Shown here one piece after another: positions 51,076 to 59,912 of a stretch of 64,000 nt of DNA (its first letter is position 1; every line of letters starts with the position of its first letter). The stretch covers positions 20,625 through 84,624 of the forward strand of contig NZ_RZJR01000004.1 in assembly GCF_003990975.1 (NCBI RefSeq), read 5' to 3'. The position numbers and the translations under genes are program-made. Source of the stretch: Cohnella sp. AR92 (GTDB lineage Bacteria; Bacillota; Bacilli; Paenibacillales; Paenibacillaceae). The notes beneath the pieces are model-generated. The model did not search any database and was not told where the DNA came from. It saw only the letters and a program-made list of their open reading frames with translations.

Positions 51076-51078
51076 AAA
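51029..51078. repeat. attR: 50-bp direct repeat
   Basis: These bases are identical to 43483-43532 and mark the right end of the element. Confidence 0.9.
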
Positions 51079-51099
51079 CGAGAAGGATCATTCGATATA

Positions 51100-51128
51100 A
51101 ATGTAGCATAAGCATGGGGAAAACTCAA
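51100..51128 (-). promoter_or_regulatory. Original host promoter of tRNA-Gly
   Basis: On the minus strand TTGAGT (51128-51123) and TACATT (51105-51100) are spaced by 17 bases, 24 bases before the tRNA fragment. The copy inside the element has the same hexamers and spacing. Confidence 0.75.
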
Positions 51129-51176
51129 CAGCGGCGCCGGTTGAGGCGTTGTTTCCGCTGTATGCGCCAACCTAGT

Positions 51177-51449
51177 CTATCCCCGGGAGCGATATCGGAT
51201 CACCAGAACGATAAGGGTCGATACCACGCAGAGCGAAAGGGTGTTCGTGATCAGGAAAGCGATGCCGACCCCGCTTGCCGCCAAGCGGATCGCATAGGCT
51301 TCCATAAGGCCGATGCCAAGCAGCATAAGCAGATAGGATTTGAGATTCAAATCCGAGACGGATTTGGACTTCCCTATTTGAACGATCTGGGGGATCCACC
51401 CAAGCGAGAGGATGATTCCTCCGGCAAGCTGCATAACGGAGAAGAGCAT
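51177..51449 (-). CDS. SemiSWEET / PQ-loop sugar transporter-like protein
   Basis: This 90-residue protein has three hydrophobic segments and a PQ-loop motif (LSLGWIPQIVQIGKSKSVSDLN) in the first. This is the single three-helix unit of SemiSWEET transporters, which dimerise. The substrate is unknown. It starts at ATG 51449 with a weak site. Confidence 0.8.
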   Translation of the reverse strand: MLFSVMQLAGGIILSLGWIPQIVQIGKSKSVSDLNLKSYLLMLLGIGLMEAYAIRLAASGVGIAFLITNTLSLCVVSTLIVLVIRYRSRG

Positions 51450-51556
51450 CGGAACACCTCTTCGGTTTATTTGTTACTGATATATTCGCCCGCATCCTCC
51501 GAGTAGACCTCTACCCGTTGTTCGCCGCTGCGCTTTTCCTATTTGGGGGAAGTTCA

Positions 51557-51565
51557 TGGTATAAT
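51557..51565 (+). promoter_or_regulatory. Extended -10 promoter before the ysoA-like gene
   Basis: TGGTATAAT is a perfect extended -10 element, 54 bases before the GTG start. No strong -35 is seen. Confidence 0.6.
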
Positions 51566-51619
51566 GCGGGAGAATCGGCAACCTAAAGGCCGGACGGCCG
51601 ACAGGAAGGTGTTCGCCCC

Positions 51620-52531
51620 GTGACAGAATCGAAAGACAACTTGGTCTTGTTCCCCAAGACATTGGATTATTATCAGATACAATTGACTCGCATGCTGGAG
51701 ACGGAGCGGTATGCCGAAGCCAGAAGCCTTCTGGAATTCCTGCTGCAATGCGGAGGGGAAGCGGAACGGCATCATACGGAGTGGCAAGCGCTCCTCGGAT
51801 GGCTGGAAGCGGCGTTTCCGGAAGCGGAGGGCGGCGCTTACACCGGGGAAGCGTACACGGAAGACGAGGAGGACGCCGAAGAAACGCTTCGGCAGCGCTT
51901 GGCGGACCGCTCCGTGCAGGACTCCGAATACATACCCCGACTGATCGCGAATCTAAGCGAGACGGACGATCCGGAGCAGCAGCTGCTTATTCTCGGACAG
52001 TTGAATTACGCGGATCATCCCGAGCTGGAAGCCGGCTTGCGCAAGTGGCTCGCGGACGCCGAACGCCATGCGGTCGTGCAGTTTCGCGCCCTTCAGGTGC
52101 TACGCAGGCAAGGCGCCGCGGGAACGGTCTATTTCCTGCGAGGGGGAGAGCTCCTGTCGGTGGAAGCGGAGGCGACCCCGCTGCAGTTCGGCGAGTTCCC
52201 GCCGGCTGTCTTGGAAGTGCTTGACCGGGTGCGGCAGACGGCGGAGGTGTCCGACCCCACGCTGTCTTATTTCGCGGAAGAGATGTGGAAGGAATGCATT
52301 CAGGTGGCTTACGGGACGCCGATCTTCCGGTTCATGATGGAAGAGGAAGACGGCGCTTCGGATTTGTGGGCGGCGGCCCTCCACCAGTTCTTGACCGAGA
52401 AGCTGCATAATCACCAAGGAGACGACTGGGTCCGGGATCAGTACGGAATCACGGACGAATTGCGTTTCCGTTACGAGCAGGCGCTGCGTTGGCTGCGAAT
52501 GTATGCGGGAGAATTGAATGCGAATGACTAG
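51620..52531 (+). CDS. TPR-like protein upstream of tig (YsoA-like)
   Basis: This 303-residue protein starts at GTG 51620 behind AGGAAGG. It is entirely helical with an acidic stretch near residues 75-92, and the first ~55 residues look like a tetratricopeptide hairpin. A gene of this kind precedes tig in Bacillales. The function is unknown. Confidence 0.7.
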   Translation: MTESKDNLVLFPKTLDYYQIQLTRMLETERYAEARSLLEFLLQCGGEAERHHTEWQALLGWLEAAFPEAEGGAYTGEAYTEDEEDAEETLRQRLADRSVQDSEYIPRLIANLSETDDPEQQLLILGQLNYADHPELEAGLRKWLADAERHAVVQFRALQVLRRQGAAGTVYFLRGGELLSVEAEATPLQFGEFPPAVLEVLDRVRQTAEVSDPTLSYFAEEMWKECIQVAYGTPIFRFMMEEEDGASDLWAAALHQFLTEKLHNHQGDDWVRDQYGITDELRFRYEQALRWLRMYAGELNAND

Positions 52532-52566
52532 CTAATGCCTTCCGATCAGGAAGGTTGAGACAGATC

Positions 52567-52595
52567 TTGAAATGATGGTTGCGGTTGATTATAAT
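52567..52595 (+). promoter_or_regulatory. Sigma-A promoter of tig
   Basis: TTGAAA (52567-52572) and TATAAT (52590-52595) are spaced by 17 bases, upstream of the trigger factor start. Confidence 0.85.
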
Positions 52596-52657
52596 AGAAT
52601 GGTTTATGTTAAGCTGCCGCAAGGTCGGCAAGCTGTCTTCGGAGGGGAATGCAAATA

Positions 52658-53947
52658 ATGAAAGCAACTTGGGAAAAAATAGAAAAGAACATCGGCCTCT
52701 TGGAGGTCGAAGTAGAAGCGGATCAAGTCGCAAGCGCATTGGACAAAGCCTTCAAGAAAGTCGTTCAGAAAGTGAACGTACCTGGCTTCCGCAAAGGCAA
52801 AGTGCCTCGCTCGATCTTCGAATCCCGCTTCGGAGTGGAAAGCCTGTATCAAGACGCGATCGACATCCTTCTGCCGGGCGCGTACAGCGACGCAGTAGAG
52901 CAAACGGGCATCGAGCCGGTCGACCGTCCGAGCGTCGACGTCGAGCAGTTCGAGAAGGGACAATCCTTCAAGTTCAAAGCTAAGGTTACGGTTAAGCCGG
53001 AAGTGAAGCTGGGCGAGTACAAGGGCCTGGAAGCTCCTGCCGCCGACGTGGAAGTTACCGAAGAAGAACTGAACGCCGAGCTGAACCGTCTGCAACAACG
53101 CCATGCCGAGCTGGTTGTCGTCGACGAAGGTCCCGCTCAGATGGGCGACATGACGGTCATCGACTTCGAAGGCTTCGAGAGCGGCGTTCCGTTCGAAGGC
53201 GGCAAGGGCGAGAAGTATTCCCTTGAGCTGGGCTCCGGTTCGTTCATCCCGGGCTTCGAAGAGCAAGTGGTCGGCCTGAACATCGCGGAAGAGAAGGACA
53301 TCGAAGTCACCTTCCCTGAGAACTACCACGCCGAGAACCTGGCCGGCAAGCCGGTCGTGTTCAAGGTCAAGCTGCATGAGATCAAGCGCAAGAGCCTTCC
53401 GGCTCTGGACGATGAATTCGCTAAGGACATCAGCGAATTCGATACGCTGGATGAATACAAAGCGGACCTCTCGAGCAAGCTTAAGGAGCGCAAGGCAAAG
53501 GATGCCGAAGCAGCTCGCGAATCCGCGATCATCGAGAAGGCGTCCGCTAACGCCGAAGTCGAAGTTCCTGAAGTCATGGTCGACAGCGAAGTGGAGAACA
53601 TGCTGCGCGACTTCGAAAGCCGCCTGCGCCAGCAAGGAATGACTCTTGAACTGTACTACCAGTTCAGCGGCCAAGACGAAGCGGCACTGAAGGGTCAAAT
53701 GAAGACCGACGCTGAGAAGCGCGTTCTGAACAACCTCGTCCTGGAAGAAGTGGCCAAAGCGGAGAACCTCGAAGTATCCGAAGAAGAGCTGAACGAGGAG
53801 CTGGACAACCTGGCGAAGATGTACGCTCGTTCCGCGGACGAGCTTCGCGACATCTTTACCTCCAATGGCTACATCAGCACCTTGAAAGCCGATCTGAAGG
53901 TTCGCAAAGCGGTAGCTTTCCTGGTTGAGAACAGCAAGAACGCGTAA
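52658..53947 (+). CDS. tig: Trigger factor, ribosome-bound chaperone and peptidyl-prolyl isomerase
   Basis: This 429-residue protein starts at ATG 52658 behind GGAGGGG; an ATG three codons earlier is possible. The ribosome-binding domain has [13 protein letters not shown] near residues 41-53. The FKBP-like domain lies near 145-240 ([31 protein letters not shown]). The C-terminal chaperone domain ends [11 protein letters not shown]. It folds nascent chains at the exit tunnel. It precedes clpP and clpX as in other Bacillales. Confidence 0.97.
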   Translation: MKATWEKIEKNIGLLEVEVEADQVASALDKAFKKVVQKVNVPGFRKGKVPRSIFESRFGVESLYQDAIDILLPGAYSDAVEQTGIEPVDRPSVDVEQFEKGQSFKFKAKVTVKPEVKLGEYKGLEAPAADVEVTEEELNAELNRLQQRHAELVVVDEGPAQMGDMTVIDFEGFESGVPFEGGKGEKYSLELGSGSFIPGFEEQVVGLNIAEEKDIEVTFPENYHAENLAGKPVVFKVKLHEIKRKSLPALDDEFAKDISEFDTLDEYKADLSSKLKERKAKDAEAARESAIIEKASANAEVEVPEVMVDSEVENMLRDFESRLRQQGMTLELYYQFSGQDEAALKGQMKTDAEKRVLNNLVLEEVAKAENLEVSEEELNEELDNLAKMYARSADELRDIFTSNGYISTLKADLKVRKAVAFLVENSKNA

Positions 53948-53971
53948 CACATAATCGGTTCAATCATAGGA

Positions 53972-54005
53972 CAAGGCACGTGGCATTCCCGCGTGCCTTG
54001 TTTTT
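53972..54005 (+). terminator. Terminator after tig
   Basis: CAAGGCACG pairs with CGTGCCTTG with an 11-base loop, followed by TTTTT. Confidence 0.9.
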
Positions 54006-54136
54006 CACCCTACATATGCCTGATTCTTCTCACCGGCTGTCCCCCAACATGACATTGCTCTTTGAACGTGTTAGAATATTACCGATACTCGAAGTCCACC
54101 GTATTTAAGTCCATTAGAGAAAAGAGGTTGGATCAC

Positions 54137-54727
54137 ATGAACTTGGTGCCTATCGTCGTCGAACAGACGAATCGCGGGGAGCGTTCGTATGACATCTATT
54201 CCCGTCTGCTTAAGGACAGAATCATCTTTCTCGGAAGCGCAATTGATGACGATGTTGCCAATTCCATCATCGCCCAACTGCTTTTCTTGGCAGCGGATGA
54301 TCCAGAGAAGGATATCAGCCTGTATATCAATTCTCCCGGCGGTTCGGTAACGGCCGGAATGGGAATATATGATACAATGCAATTCATCAAGCCGGATGTA
54401 AGCACGATCTGCGTCGGGATGGCCGCTAGCATGGGGTCTCTTCTCCTGACGGCTGGCGCGAAGGGCAAGCGGTTCGCTCTGCCGAACAGCGAGATCATGA
54501 TTCACCAGCCGCTTGGTGGCGTTAGAGGGCAGGCAGCCGACATCAAGATTCACGCCGACTGGATCATCAAGACCAAAGAAAAGCTCAATCGTATTTATGT
54601 CGAGCGTACCGGCCAAACCTACGAGACCATCGAGAAGGATACCGATCGCGACAACTTCATGAGCGCGGAGGACGCTTGCGCTTACGGGCTTGTCGACAAG
54701 GTCATCGCCTCTCCAATCAACGGCTAA
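54137..54727 (+). CDS. clpP: ATP-dependent Clp protease proteolytic subunit
   Basis: This 196-residue protein has the catalytic triad S98 (GMAASMG), H123 (MIHQPLGG) and D172 (RDNFMS), exactly the standard spacing. It starts at ATG 54137 behind AAGAGGTTGG. It forms the barrel protease that works with ClpX, encoded 12 bases downstream. Confidence 0.98.
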   Translation: MNLVPIVVEQTNRGERSYDIYSRLLKDRIIFLGSAIDDDVANSIIAQLLFLAADDPEKDISLYINSPGGSVTAGMGIYDTMQFIKPDVSTICVGMAASMGSLLLTAGAKGKRFALPNSEIMIHQPLGGVRGQAADIKIHADWIIKTKEKLNRIYVERTGQTYETIEKDTDRDNFMSAEDACAYGLVDKVIASPING

Positions 54728-54739
54728 AGGAGTGATCCC

Positions 54740-55999
54740 ATGGGATTCAAGTTTAATGACGAGAAGGGCCAATTGAAGTGCTCCTTCTGCGGCAAGTCTC
54801 AAGACCAAGTTCGCAAGCTGGTCGCCGGTCCAGGCGTCTATATATGCGATGAATGCATCGAGCTTTGCACCGAGATCGTGGAAGAAGAGCTCGGCCATGA
54901 AGAAGAGCTCGATCTGAAGGATATCCCGAAGCCTAAGGATATCCGCAACATCCTTGACCAATATGTCATCGGCCAAGAGCAAGCCAAGAAGTCCCTCTCC
55001 GTAGCGGTGTATAACCACTACAAGAGAATCAATTCCCAGAGCAAGATCGAAGATGTCGAGTTGCAGAAGAGCAATATCATGCTCGTCGGTCCTACGGGAT
55101 CGGGCAAGACGCTTCTTGCTCAGACCATGGCCAAGATTCTGAATGTTCCGTTCGCCATCGCGGATGCGACTTCCCTGACGGAAGCCGGATACGTAGGCGA
55201 GGACGTCGAGAACATTCTTCTTAAGCTGATTCAAGCGGCGGATTACGACGTCGAGAAAGCCGAACGCGGCATCATCTATATCGACGAGATCGACAAGGTG
55301 GCTCGCAAGTCCGAGAACCCGTCGATTACGCGCGATGTATCCGGCGAAGGCGTTCAGCAGGCTCTGCTGAAGATTCTCGAAGGTACGGTTGCTTCCGTTC
55401 CACCGCAAGGCGGACGCAAGCACCCTCATCAAGAATTCATCCAGATCGATACGACGAATATCCTGTTCCTGTGCGGCGGCGCGTTCGACGGCCTGGAGCA
55501 AATCATCAAACGCCGGATCGGCAAGAAGGTTATCGGCTTCAACACCGGAGCGGAAGGCCAGAAGGATCTGAAGCCGGGAGAGTACCTCTCCCTCGTTCAA
55601 CCGGAAGACCTGCTGAAGTTCGGTTTGATTCCGGAGTTCGTCGGCCGTCTGCCCGTCATCTCCTCGCTGGAGCCGCTCGATGAGCCAGCTCTCGTTCGGA
55701 TTCTGTCCGAGCCGAAGAACGCTCTCGTCAAGCAGTACCAGAAGCTGCTGGAGATGGATAACGTCAAGCTCGAATTCGACCAGGGCGCGCTGGAAGAGAT
55801 CGCTCGCGAAGCAATCAAGCGCAACACGGGCGCCCGCGGCCTTCGCGCCATCATCGAGAGCTTCTTGCTGGAAGTCATGTACGAGATTCCTTCCCGCGAA
55901 GACGTGACGAGCTGCGTCATTACCGAGAAGGTCGTCAAAGACAAGATCGCTCCGGAACTGACGACGAAGAAAGGCAAGAAAAAAGAAGAAAGCGCGTAA
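54740..55999 (+). CDS. clpX: ATP-dependent Clp protease ATP-binding subunit
   Basis: This 419-residue protein has the N-terminal zinc-binding domain with C14, C17, C36 and C39, Walker A GPTGSGKT at 117-124, Walker [10 protein letters not shown] near 180-188, and the IGF loop in [16 protein letters not shown], which contacts ClpP. It starts at ATG 54740 behind AAGGAGTG. It unfolds substrates for ClpP. Confidence 0.98.
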   Translation: MGFKFNDEKGQLKCSFCGKSQDQVRKLVAGPGVYICDECIELCTEIVEEELGHEEELDLKDIPKPKDIRNILDQYVIGQEQAKKSLSVAVYNHYKRINSQSKIEDVELQKSNIMLVGPTGSGKTLLAQTMAKILNVPFAIADATSLTEAGYVGEDVENILLKLIQAADYDVEKAERGIIYIDEIDKVARKSENPSITRDVSGEGVQQALLKILEGTVASVPPQGGRKHPHQEFIQIDTTNILFLCGGAFDGLEQIIKRRIGKKVIGFNTGAEGQKDLKPGEYLSLVQPEDLLKFGLIPEFVGRLPVISSLEPLDEPALVRILSEPKNALVKQYQKLLEMDNVKLEFDQGALEEIAREAIKRNTGARGLRAIIESFLLEVMYEIPSREDVTSCVITEKVVKDKIAPELTTKKGKKKEESA

Positions 56000-56137
56000 G
56001 CGGACATTCATTCGGCTTCCATTCATTCGATGAAGCCGAGCGGTGCGCTTGCCGCTTCCGAAGTCTGCCGGTTCCACCCCGAGCTCGTTACCATTGAGCG
56101 GAGGGTGGACTTGGCGTATACAGGGAGATTGGGAGAT

Positions 56138-57235
56138 ATGTATTTACGTACGGATACCGTTCCCGTTCGGGTGGGGAACCTGACGATCGGCGGGAACAAC
56201 CAAGTGATTCTGCAGAGCATGTGTACGACCAAGACCGCCGACGTCAAGGCGACGGTCGCCGAGATCAAGCGCCTGGAGGAAGCGGGGTGCCAGATCGTAC
56301 GGGTCACCGTCAACAACAAGGAAGCGGCGGAAGCGATCAAGGAGATCAAGAAGCAGATCTCGATTCCGCTCGTCGCCGACATTCATTTCGATTATCGCTT
56401 GGCGCTGCTGGCCATCGAGAACGGCATCGACAAAGTCCGGATCAATCCGGGGAACATCGGTCGCCGCGAGAAGGTCGAAGCCGTCGTCAAGGCATGCAAG
56501 GAGAAGGGGATTCCGATTCGGATCGGCGTCAATGCCGGCTCGCTCGAGAATCATTTGCTCGAGAAATACGGTTACCCGACGGCCGATGCCATGGTCGAGA
56601 GTGCTCTTTTCCATATTGGCATTCTAGAAGAGCTTGATTTCCACGACATTATCGTCTCGTTGAAGGCTTCCAACGTTCCGATGGCGATCGAAGCCTACAC
56701 GAAGGCGGCCGAGGTCATCCGGTATCCTCTGCATCTCGGAATCACCGAAGCGGGAACGCTGTTCTCCGGGACGGTCAAGAGCGCGGCCGGTCTCGGCGTT
56801 CTGTTGAACGCGGGAATCGGCAATACGATGCGGATCTCCCTAAGCGCCGATCCGGTCGAAGAGATCAAAGTGGCCCGCGAATTGCTCAAGACGTTCGGCC
56901 TGATCACGGACGCTCCGACCTTGATCTCCTGTCCGACCTGCGGACGGCTGGATATCGACCTGTTCTCCGTGGCCAACGAGGTCGAAGAATACCTGTCCAA
57001 TCTGAAGGTGCCGATCAAGGTATCGGTGCTCGGTTGTGCCGTTAACGGTCCGGGGGAAGCGAGAGAAGCGGATATCGGCATCGCCGGCGCCCGCGGGGAA
57101 GGAATGCTGTTCCGCTACGGCGAGATGGTTCGCAAGGTGCCGGAAGCCGAACTGCTGAACGAGCTGAAGAAAGAAATCGACCAGATCGCGAAGGCCTACG
57201 CCGAGACCGGCGTTATTCCGGGCCGCAAGCACTGA
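56138..57235 (+). CDS. ispG: 4-hydroxy-3-methylbut-2-enyl diphosphate synthase (IspG/GcpE)
   Basis: This 365-residue protein starts at ATG 56138 with TTGGGAGAT before it; a longer frame from 56030 lacks family similarity. The TIM-barrel part has [11 protein letters not shown] and [13 protein letters not shown]. The iron-sulfur domain has C265, C268 and C300 with E307 (ISCPTCGR and [15 protein letters not shown]), as required for the 4Fe-4S cluster. It is the penultimate enzyme of the MEP isoprenoid pathway. Confidence 0.97.
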   Translation: MYLRTDTVPVRVGNLTIGGNNQVILQSMCTTKTADVKATVAEIKRLEEAGCQIVRVTVNNKEAAEAIKEIKKQISIPLVADIHFDYRLALLAIENGIDKVRINPGNIGRREKVEAVVKACKEKGIPIRIGVNAGSLENHLLEKYGYPTADAMVESALFHIGILEELDFHDIIVSLKASNVPMAIEAYTKAAEVIRYPLHLGITEAGTLFSGTVKSAAGLGVLLNAGIGNTMRISLSADPVEEIKVARELLKTFGLITDAPTLISCPTCGRLDIDLFSVANEVEEYLSNLKVPIKVSVLGCAVNGPGEAREADIGIAGARGEGMLFRYGEMVRKVPEAELLNELKKEIDQIAKAYAETGVIPGRKH

Positions 57236-57257
57236 GGCGCACGGGGGAGACACTCGA

Positions 57258-57761
57258 ATGAAGATCAGGCTGTTCTGGCTGCTGACCGGGTTGGCCCTGC
57301 TTCTCTTGCTTGCCGCATGCGGCGGCAAGGGGGGCGAGTCCGGAGCCTCCGAGCTCGGCGGCAACGCGCATCTCCACGAGAGCGGGGATCTCCAGGAAGA
57401 GACGGCTTCGTTGACGGACATGCCTTCGTTCCTCCAAGGACAGAGCGAGCTGGTGGGATTGGCGTACACGGCAGCCGCCAAGCTGAAAGATACGCTGCAA
57501 TACATTCCCTGCTATTGCGGATGCGGCGAATCCGCCGGCCACACGAGCAATCTGGATTGCTTTATCGCCGGCGTTCGCGAAGACGGAACCGTCATCTGGG
57601 ATGACCACGGCACCCGTTGCGGGGTCTGCCAGCATATCGCCATCCAATCCGCCCAATTAAAGCAGCAGGGCAAGACGGACTTGGAGATTCGCCAGTTTAT
57701 CGATCAGAACTATTCGGAAGGATATGCCGCATCGACGGACACTTCGATGCCGCAAGCCTAA
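57258..57761 (+). CDS. PCYCGC-motif lipoprotein
   Basis: This 167-residue protein has a lipoprotein signal with lipobox LLAACG. The PCYCGCGES motif is near residues 92-100, followed by HTSNLDCFI and CGVCQHIA, so there are six cysteines in the mature part. The family is common in Bacillales and probably binds metal or takes part in redox or sporulation; its role is not established. Confidence 0.85.
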   Translation: MKIRLFWLLTGLALLLLLAACGGKGGESGASELGGNAHLHESGDLQEETASLTDMPSFLQGQSELVGLAYTAAAKLKDTLQYIPCYCGCGESAGHTSNLDCFIAGVREDGTVIWDDHGTRCGVCQHIAIQSAQLKQQGKTDLEIRQFIDQNYSEGYAASTDTSMPQA

Positions 57762-57773
57762 TCGTATCGCAAG

Positions 57774-57807
57774 AGGATTCCTTATTCCGATAAGGAATCC
57801 TTTTTTT
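57774..57807 (+). terminator. Terminator after the PCYCGC gene
   Basis: AGGATTCCTTAT pairs with ATAAGGAATCCT around TCCG, followed by a T run. Confidence 0.9.
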
Positions 57808-57922
57808 GTTTCGTTTCGCTTGCCGGGGCGCGGCAAATCAGGGGATTCATGACTATCCTTCGGCATTCGGGCAATACTAGCATGTAGTTGCCTTGGGGAC
57901 GCACGGAAAGGATGGGATCGAA

Positions 57923-59713
57923 TTGACTCTAAGCTCGCTTCTTATGTTGGTTCAAGTATTCTTTGCCGTGGTAATCGGCGTTTATTTCTGGAACCTGCTA
58001 CGCAATCAGAAGAACAACCGTACGGCGGTTGACCGGGAATCGCGCAAAGAAATGGATAAGCTTCGCAAGCTTCGGTCCATCACGCTGACCAAGCCATTGT
58101 CCGAGAAAACCAGGCCTGCCTCCATGAACGACATCATCGGTCAGAAGGAAGGCTTAAGAGCGCTTAAAGCGGCTCTCTGCAGCGGCAATCCGCAGCATGT
58201 CATCGTCTACGGGCCACCCGGCGTCGGCAAGACGGCGGCAGCGCGCGTCGTTCTCGAGGAGGCGAAGAAGAATCCGGCCTCCCCGTTCCGTCTCGATGCC
58301 AAGTTCACGGAGATCGACGCCACCACCGCGCGGTTCGACGAACGCGGCATCGCCGACCCGCTGATCGGCTCGGTGCATGATCCGATCTATCAAGGGGCCG
58401 GGGCGATGGGAGTGGCGGGCATTCCCCAGCCGAAGCCGGGCGCGGTGACGAAGGCGCATGGAGGAATCCTCTTCATCGACGAGATCGGCGAACTCCATCC
58501 CATTCAGTTGAACAAGCTGCTGAAGGTATTGGAGGATCGCAAGGTATTCTTGGAGAGCGCATACTACCATGCGGAGGACCCGAACATTCCGCTCTATATC
58601 CATGATATTTTCCAGAATGGCTTGCCTGCGGATTTCCGGCTTGTCGGCGCCACGACGAGATCGCCTAACGAGCTGCCTCCGGCGCTTAGAAGCCGCTGCA
58701 TGGAGATTTACTTCCGTCCGCTTCTCCCGTCCGAGATCGGCCAGATCGCCGAGAACGCCATCTCGAAGATCGGCTTCCCGCCGCAGCCGGAAGCGGTAGA
58801 GGTCGTGAAGCATTATGCGACCAACGGACGCGAAGCGGTCAACATCATTCAATTGGCGGCGGGTCTCGCGCTGTCCGAGAACCGTCAGGGACTCTCGGCA
58901 TCCGACGTCGAGTGGGTGGTGAACAGCAGCCAACTGCCGCCGAGACCGGACCGGAAGATTCCAACCGAACCGCAAGTCGGGCTTGTCAACGGCCTGGCCG
59001 TGTACGGCCCGAGCATGGGCGCGCTGCTGGAGATCGAAGTAACCGCCATGCCTGCCATTGCCGGCAAAGGCCAATTCACGATCACCGGCGTCGTCGACGA
59101 AGAGGAGCTCGGGGGCGGCCATCGCACGCTGCGGCGGAAGAGCATGGCCAAGGGCTCCGTCGAGAACGTGCTCACAATCGTTCGCAAGTTCGGGCTTCGT
59201 CCCGAGAATTTCGATCTTCACGTGAATTTCCCCGGGGGGAGCCCGGTCGACGGACCGTCGGCCGGCATCGCGATGGCGGTGGCGATCGCGTCGGCCATCA
59301 CGGGCCGCCCGGTGGACAACAAGCTGGCGATGACCGGCGAGATCAGCATCCATGGCCGCGTGAAGCCGGTAGGCGGCGTGATCGCCAAGGTAGAGGCGGC
59401 ATTCCAGGCGGGGGCCGAGACAGTCATCATTCCCAAGGAGAACTGGCAGGCCATCTTCGAAGGGCTGGAAGGGGTCAAGGTCATTCCCGTCGATACGATC
59501 GAGGAAGTGTTCACCCGCATCTTCGGCGAGTCATTGGCTTCGAATGCAGGCAAGGAAGCGGAGAGGCCGCCGGCTCCGGACGCCTTCGCCGCCGTGCCGA
59601 TCTCGGTTCTGCACGCGGGTGGCATGGCGACGCAGAGCGAGCTTGTGTCTCCTCCTATCTATCCGAGAGACAGCCATGGGAACGCTCCGGCGGGAAATCC
59701 CGCTCCCGGCTGA
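57923..59713 (+). CDS. lonB: ATP-dependent protease LonB, sporulation type
   Basis: This 596-residue protein starts at TTG 57923, about 10 bases past GGAAAGG, which aligns with Bacillus LonB. It has an N-terminal membrane segment near 5-26, Walker A GPPGVGKT at 97-104, Walker B LFIDEIGELH near 183-192, and the Ser-Lys dyad S446 (DGPSAG) and K489. LonB is expressed in the forespore under sigma F in Bacillus. The C-terminal ~50 residues are a low-complexity tail. Confidence 0.95.
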   Translation: MTLSSLLMLVQVFFAVVIGVYFWNLLRNQKNNRTAVDRESRKEMDKLRKLRSITLTKPLSEKTRPASMNDIIGQKEGLRALKAALCSGNPQHVIVYGPPGVGKTAAARVVLEEAKKNPASPFRLDAKFTEIDATTARFDERGIADPLIGSVHDPIYQGAGAMGVAGIPQPKPGAVTKAHGGILFIDEIGELHPIQLNKLLKVLEDRKVFLESAYYHAEDPNIPLYIHDIFQNGLPADFRLVGATTRSPNELPPALRSRCMEIYFRPLLPSEIGQIAENAISKIGFPPQPEAVEVVKHYATNGREAVNIIQLAAGLALSENRQGLSASDVEWVVNSSQLPPRPDRKIPTEPQVGLVNGLAVYGPSMGALLEIEVTAMPAIAGKGQFTITGVVDEEELGGGHRTLRRKSMAKGSVENVLTIVRKFGLRPENFDLHVNFPGGSPVDGPSAGIAMAVAIASAITGRPVDNKLAMTGEISIHGRVKPVGGVIAKVEAAFQAGAETVIIPKENWQAIFEGLEGVKVIPVDTIEEVFTRIFGESLASNAGKEAERPPAPDAFAAVPISVLHAGGMATQSELVSPPIYPRDSHGNAPAGNPAPG

Positions 59714-59832
59714 TACGGAGCCAAGTTCGTCGCGCCGATCGACATTCGATTCGAATAACCGGAGGACAAGGGCCAAGTTGGGCTTTAAGCCGCTTGGCCT
59801 TTCCTGCGTCGAGGCGGTTGGAACAAGCCGTT

Positions 59833-59861
59833 TTGCGACGGGTAAGAACATTTGATACAAT
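59833..59861 (+). promoter_or_regulatory. Sigma-A promoter of lon
   Basis: TTGCGA (59833-59838) and TACAAT (59856-59861) are spaced by 17 bases, 51 bases before the lon start. Confidence 0.75.
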
Positions 59862-59912
59862 GTCTGAAGTACCTAATCTAGCCATTCATTACATCTTTGG
59901 AGGTGTCGGATC

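Larger units (their letters stand above)
43483..51078. mobile_element. Integrative element inserted in tRNA-Gly
   Basis: The element is bounded by 50-bp direct repeats and ends with a tyrosine integrase gene next to the right repeat. It is noticeably AT-rich compared with both flanks. Genes run almost all on the minus strand: integrase, small protein, excisionase-like, replication-initiator-like, HNH endonuclease, membrane protein, capsid-protease-like protein, unknown protein and RHH regulator, with an XRE gene on the plus strand. No conjugation or packaging genes are present, so it is a small non-conjugative island, perhaps a phage-satellite type. Confidence 0.9.

Noticed and set aside
51027-51078. 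A second tRNA-Gly gene at the right end of the element
   Set aside because: Only the 5' 47 bases are present. The T-arm and 3' acceptor are absent, so it cannot be functional.
54071-56077. A 668-codon open frame antisense to clpP and clpX
   Set aside because: The sense strand encodes canonical ClpP and ClpX. The antisense product is a codon-bias artefact.
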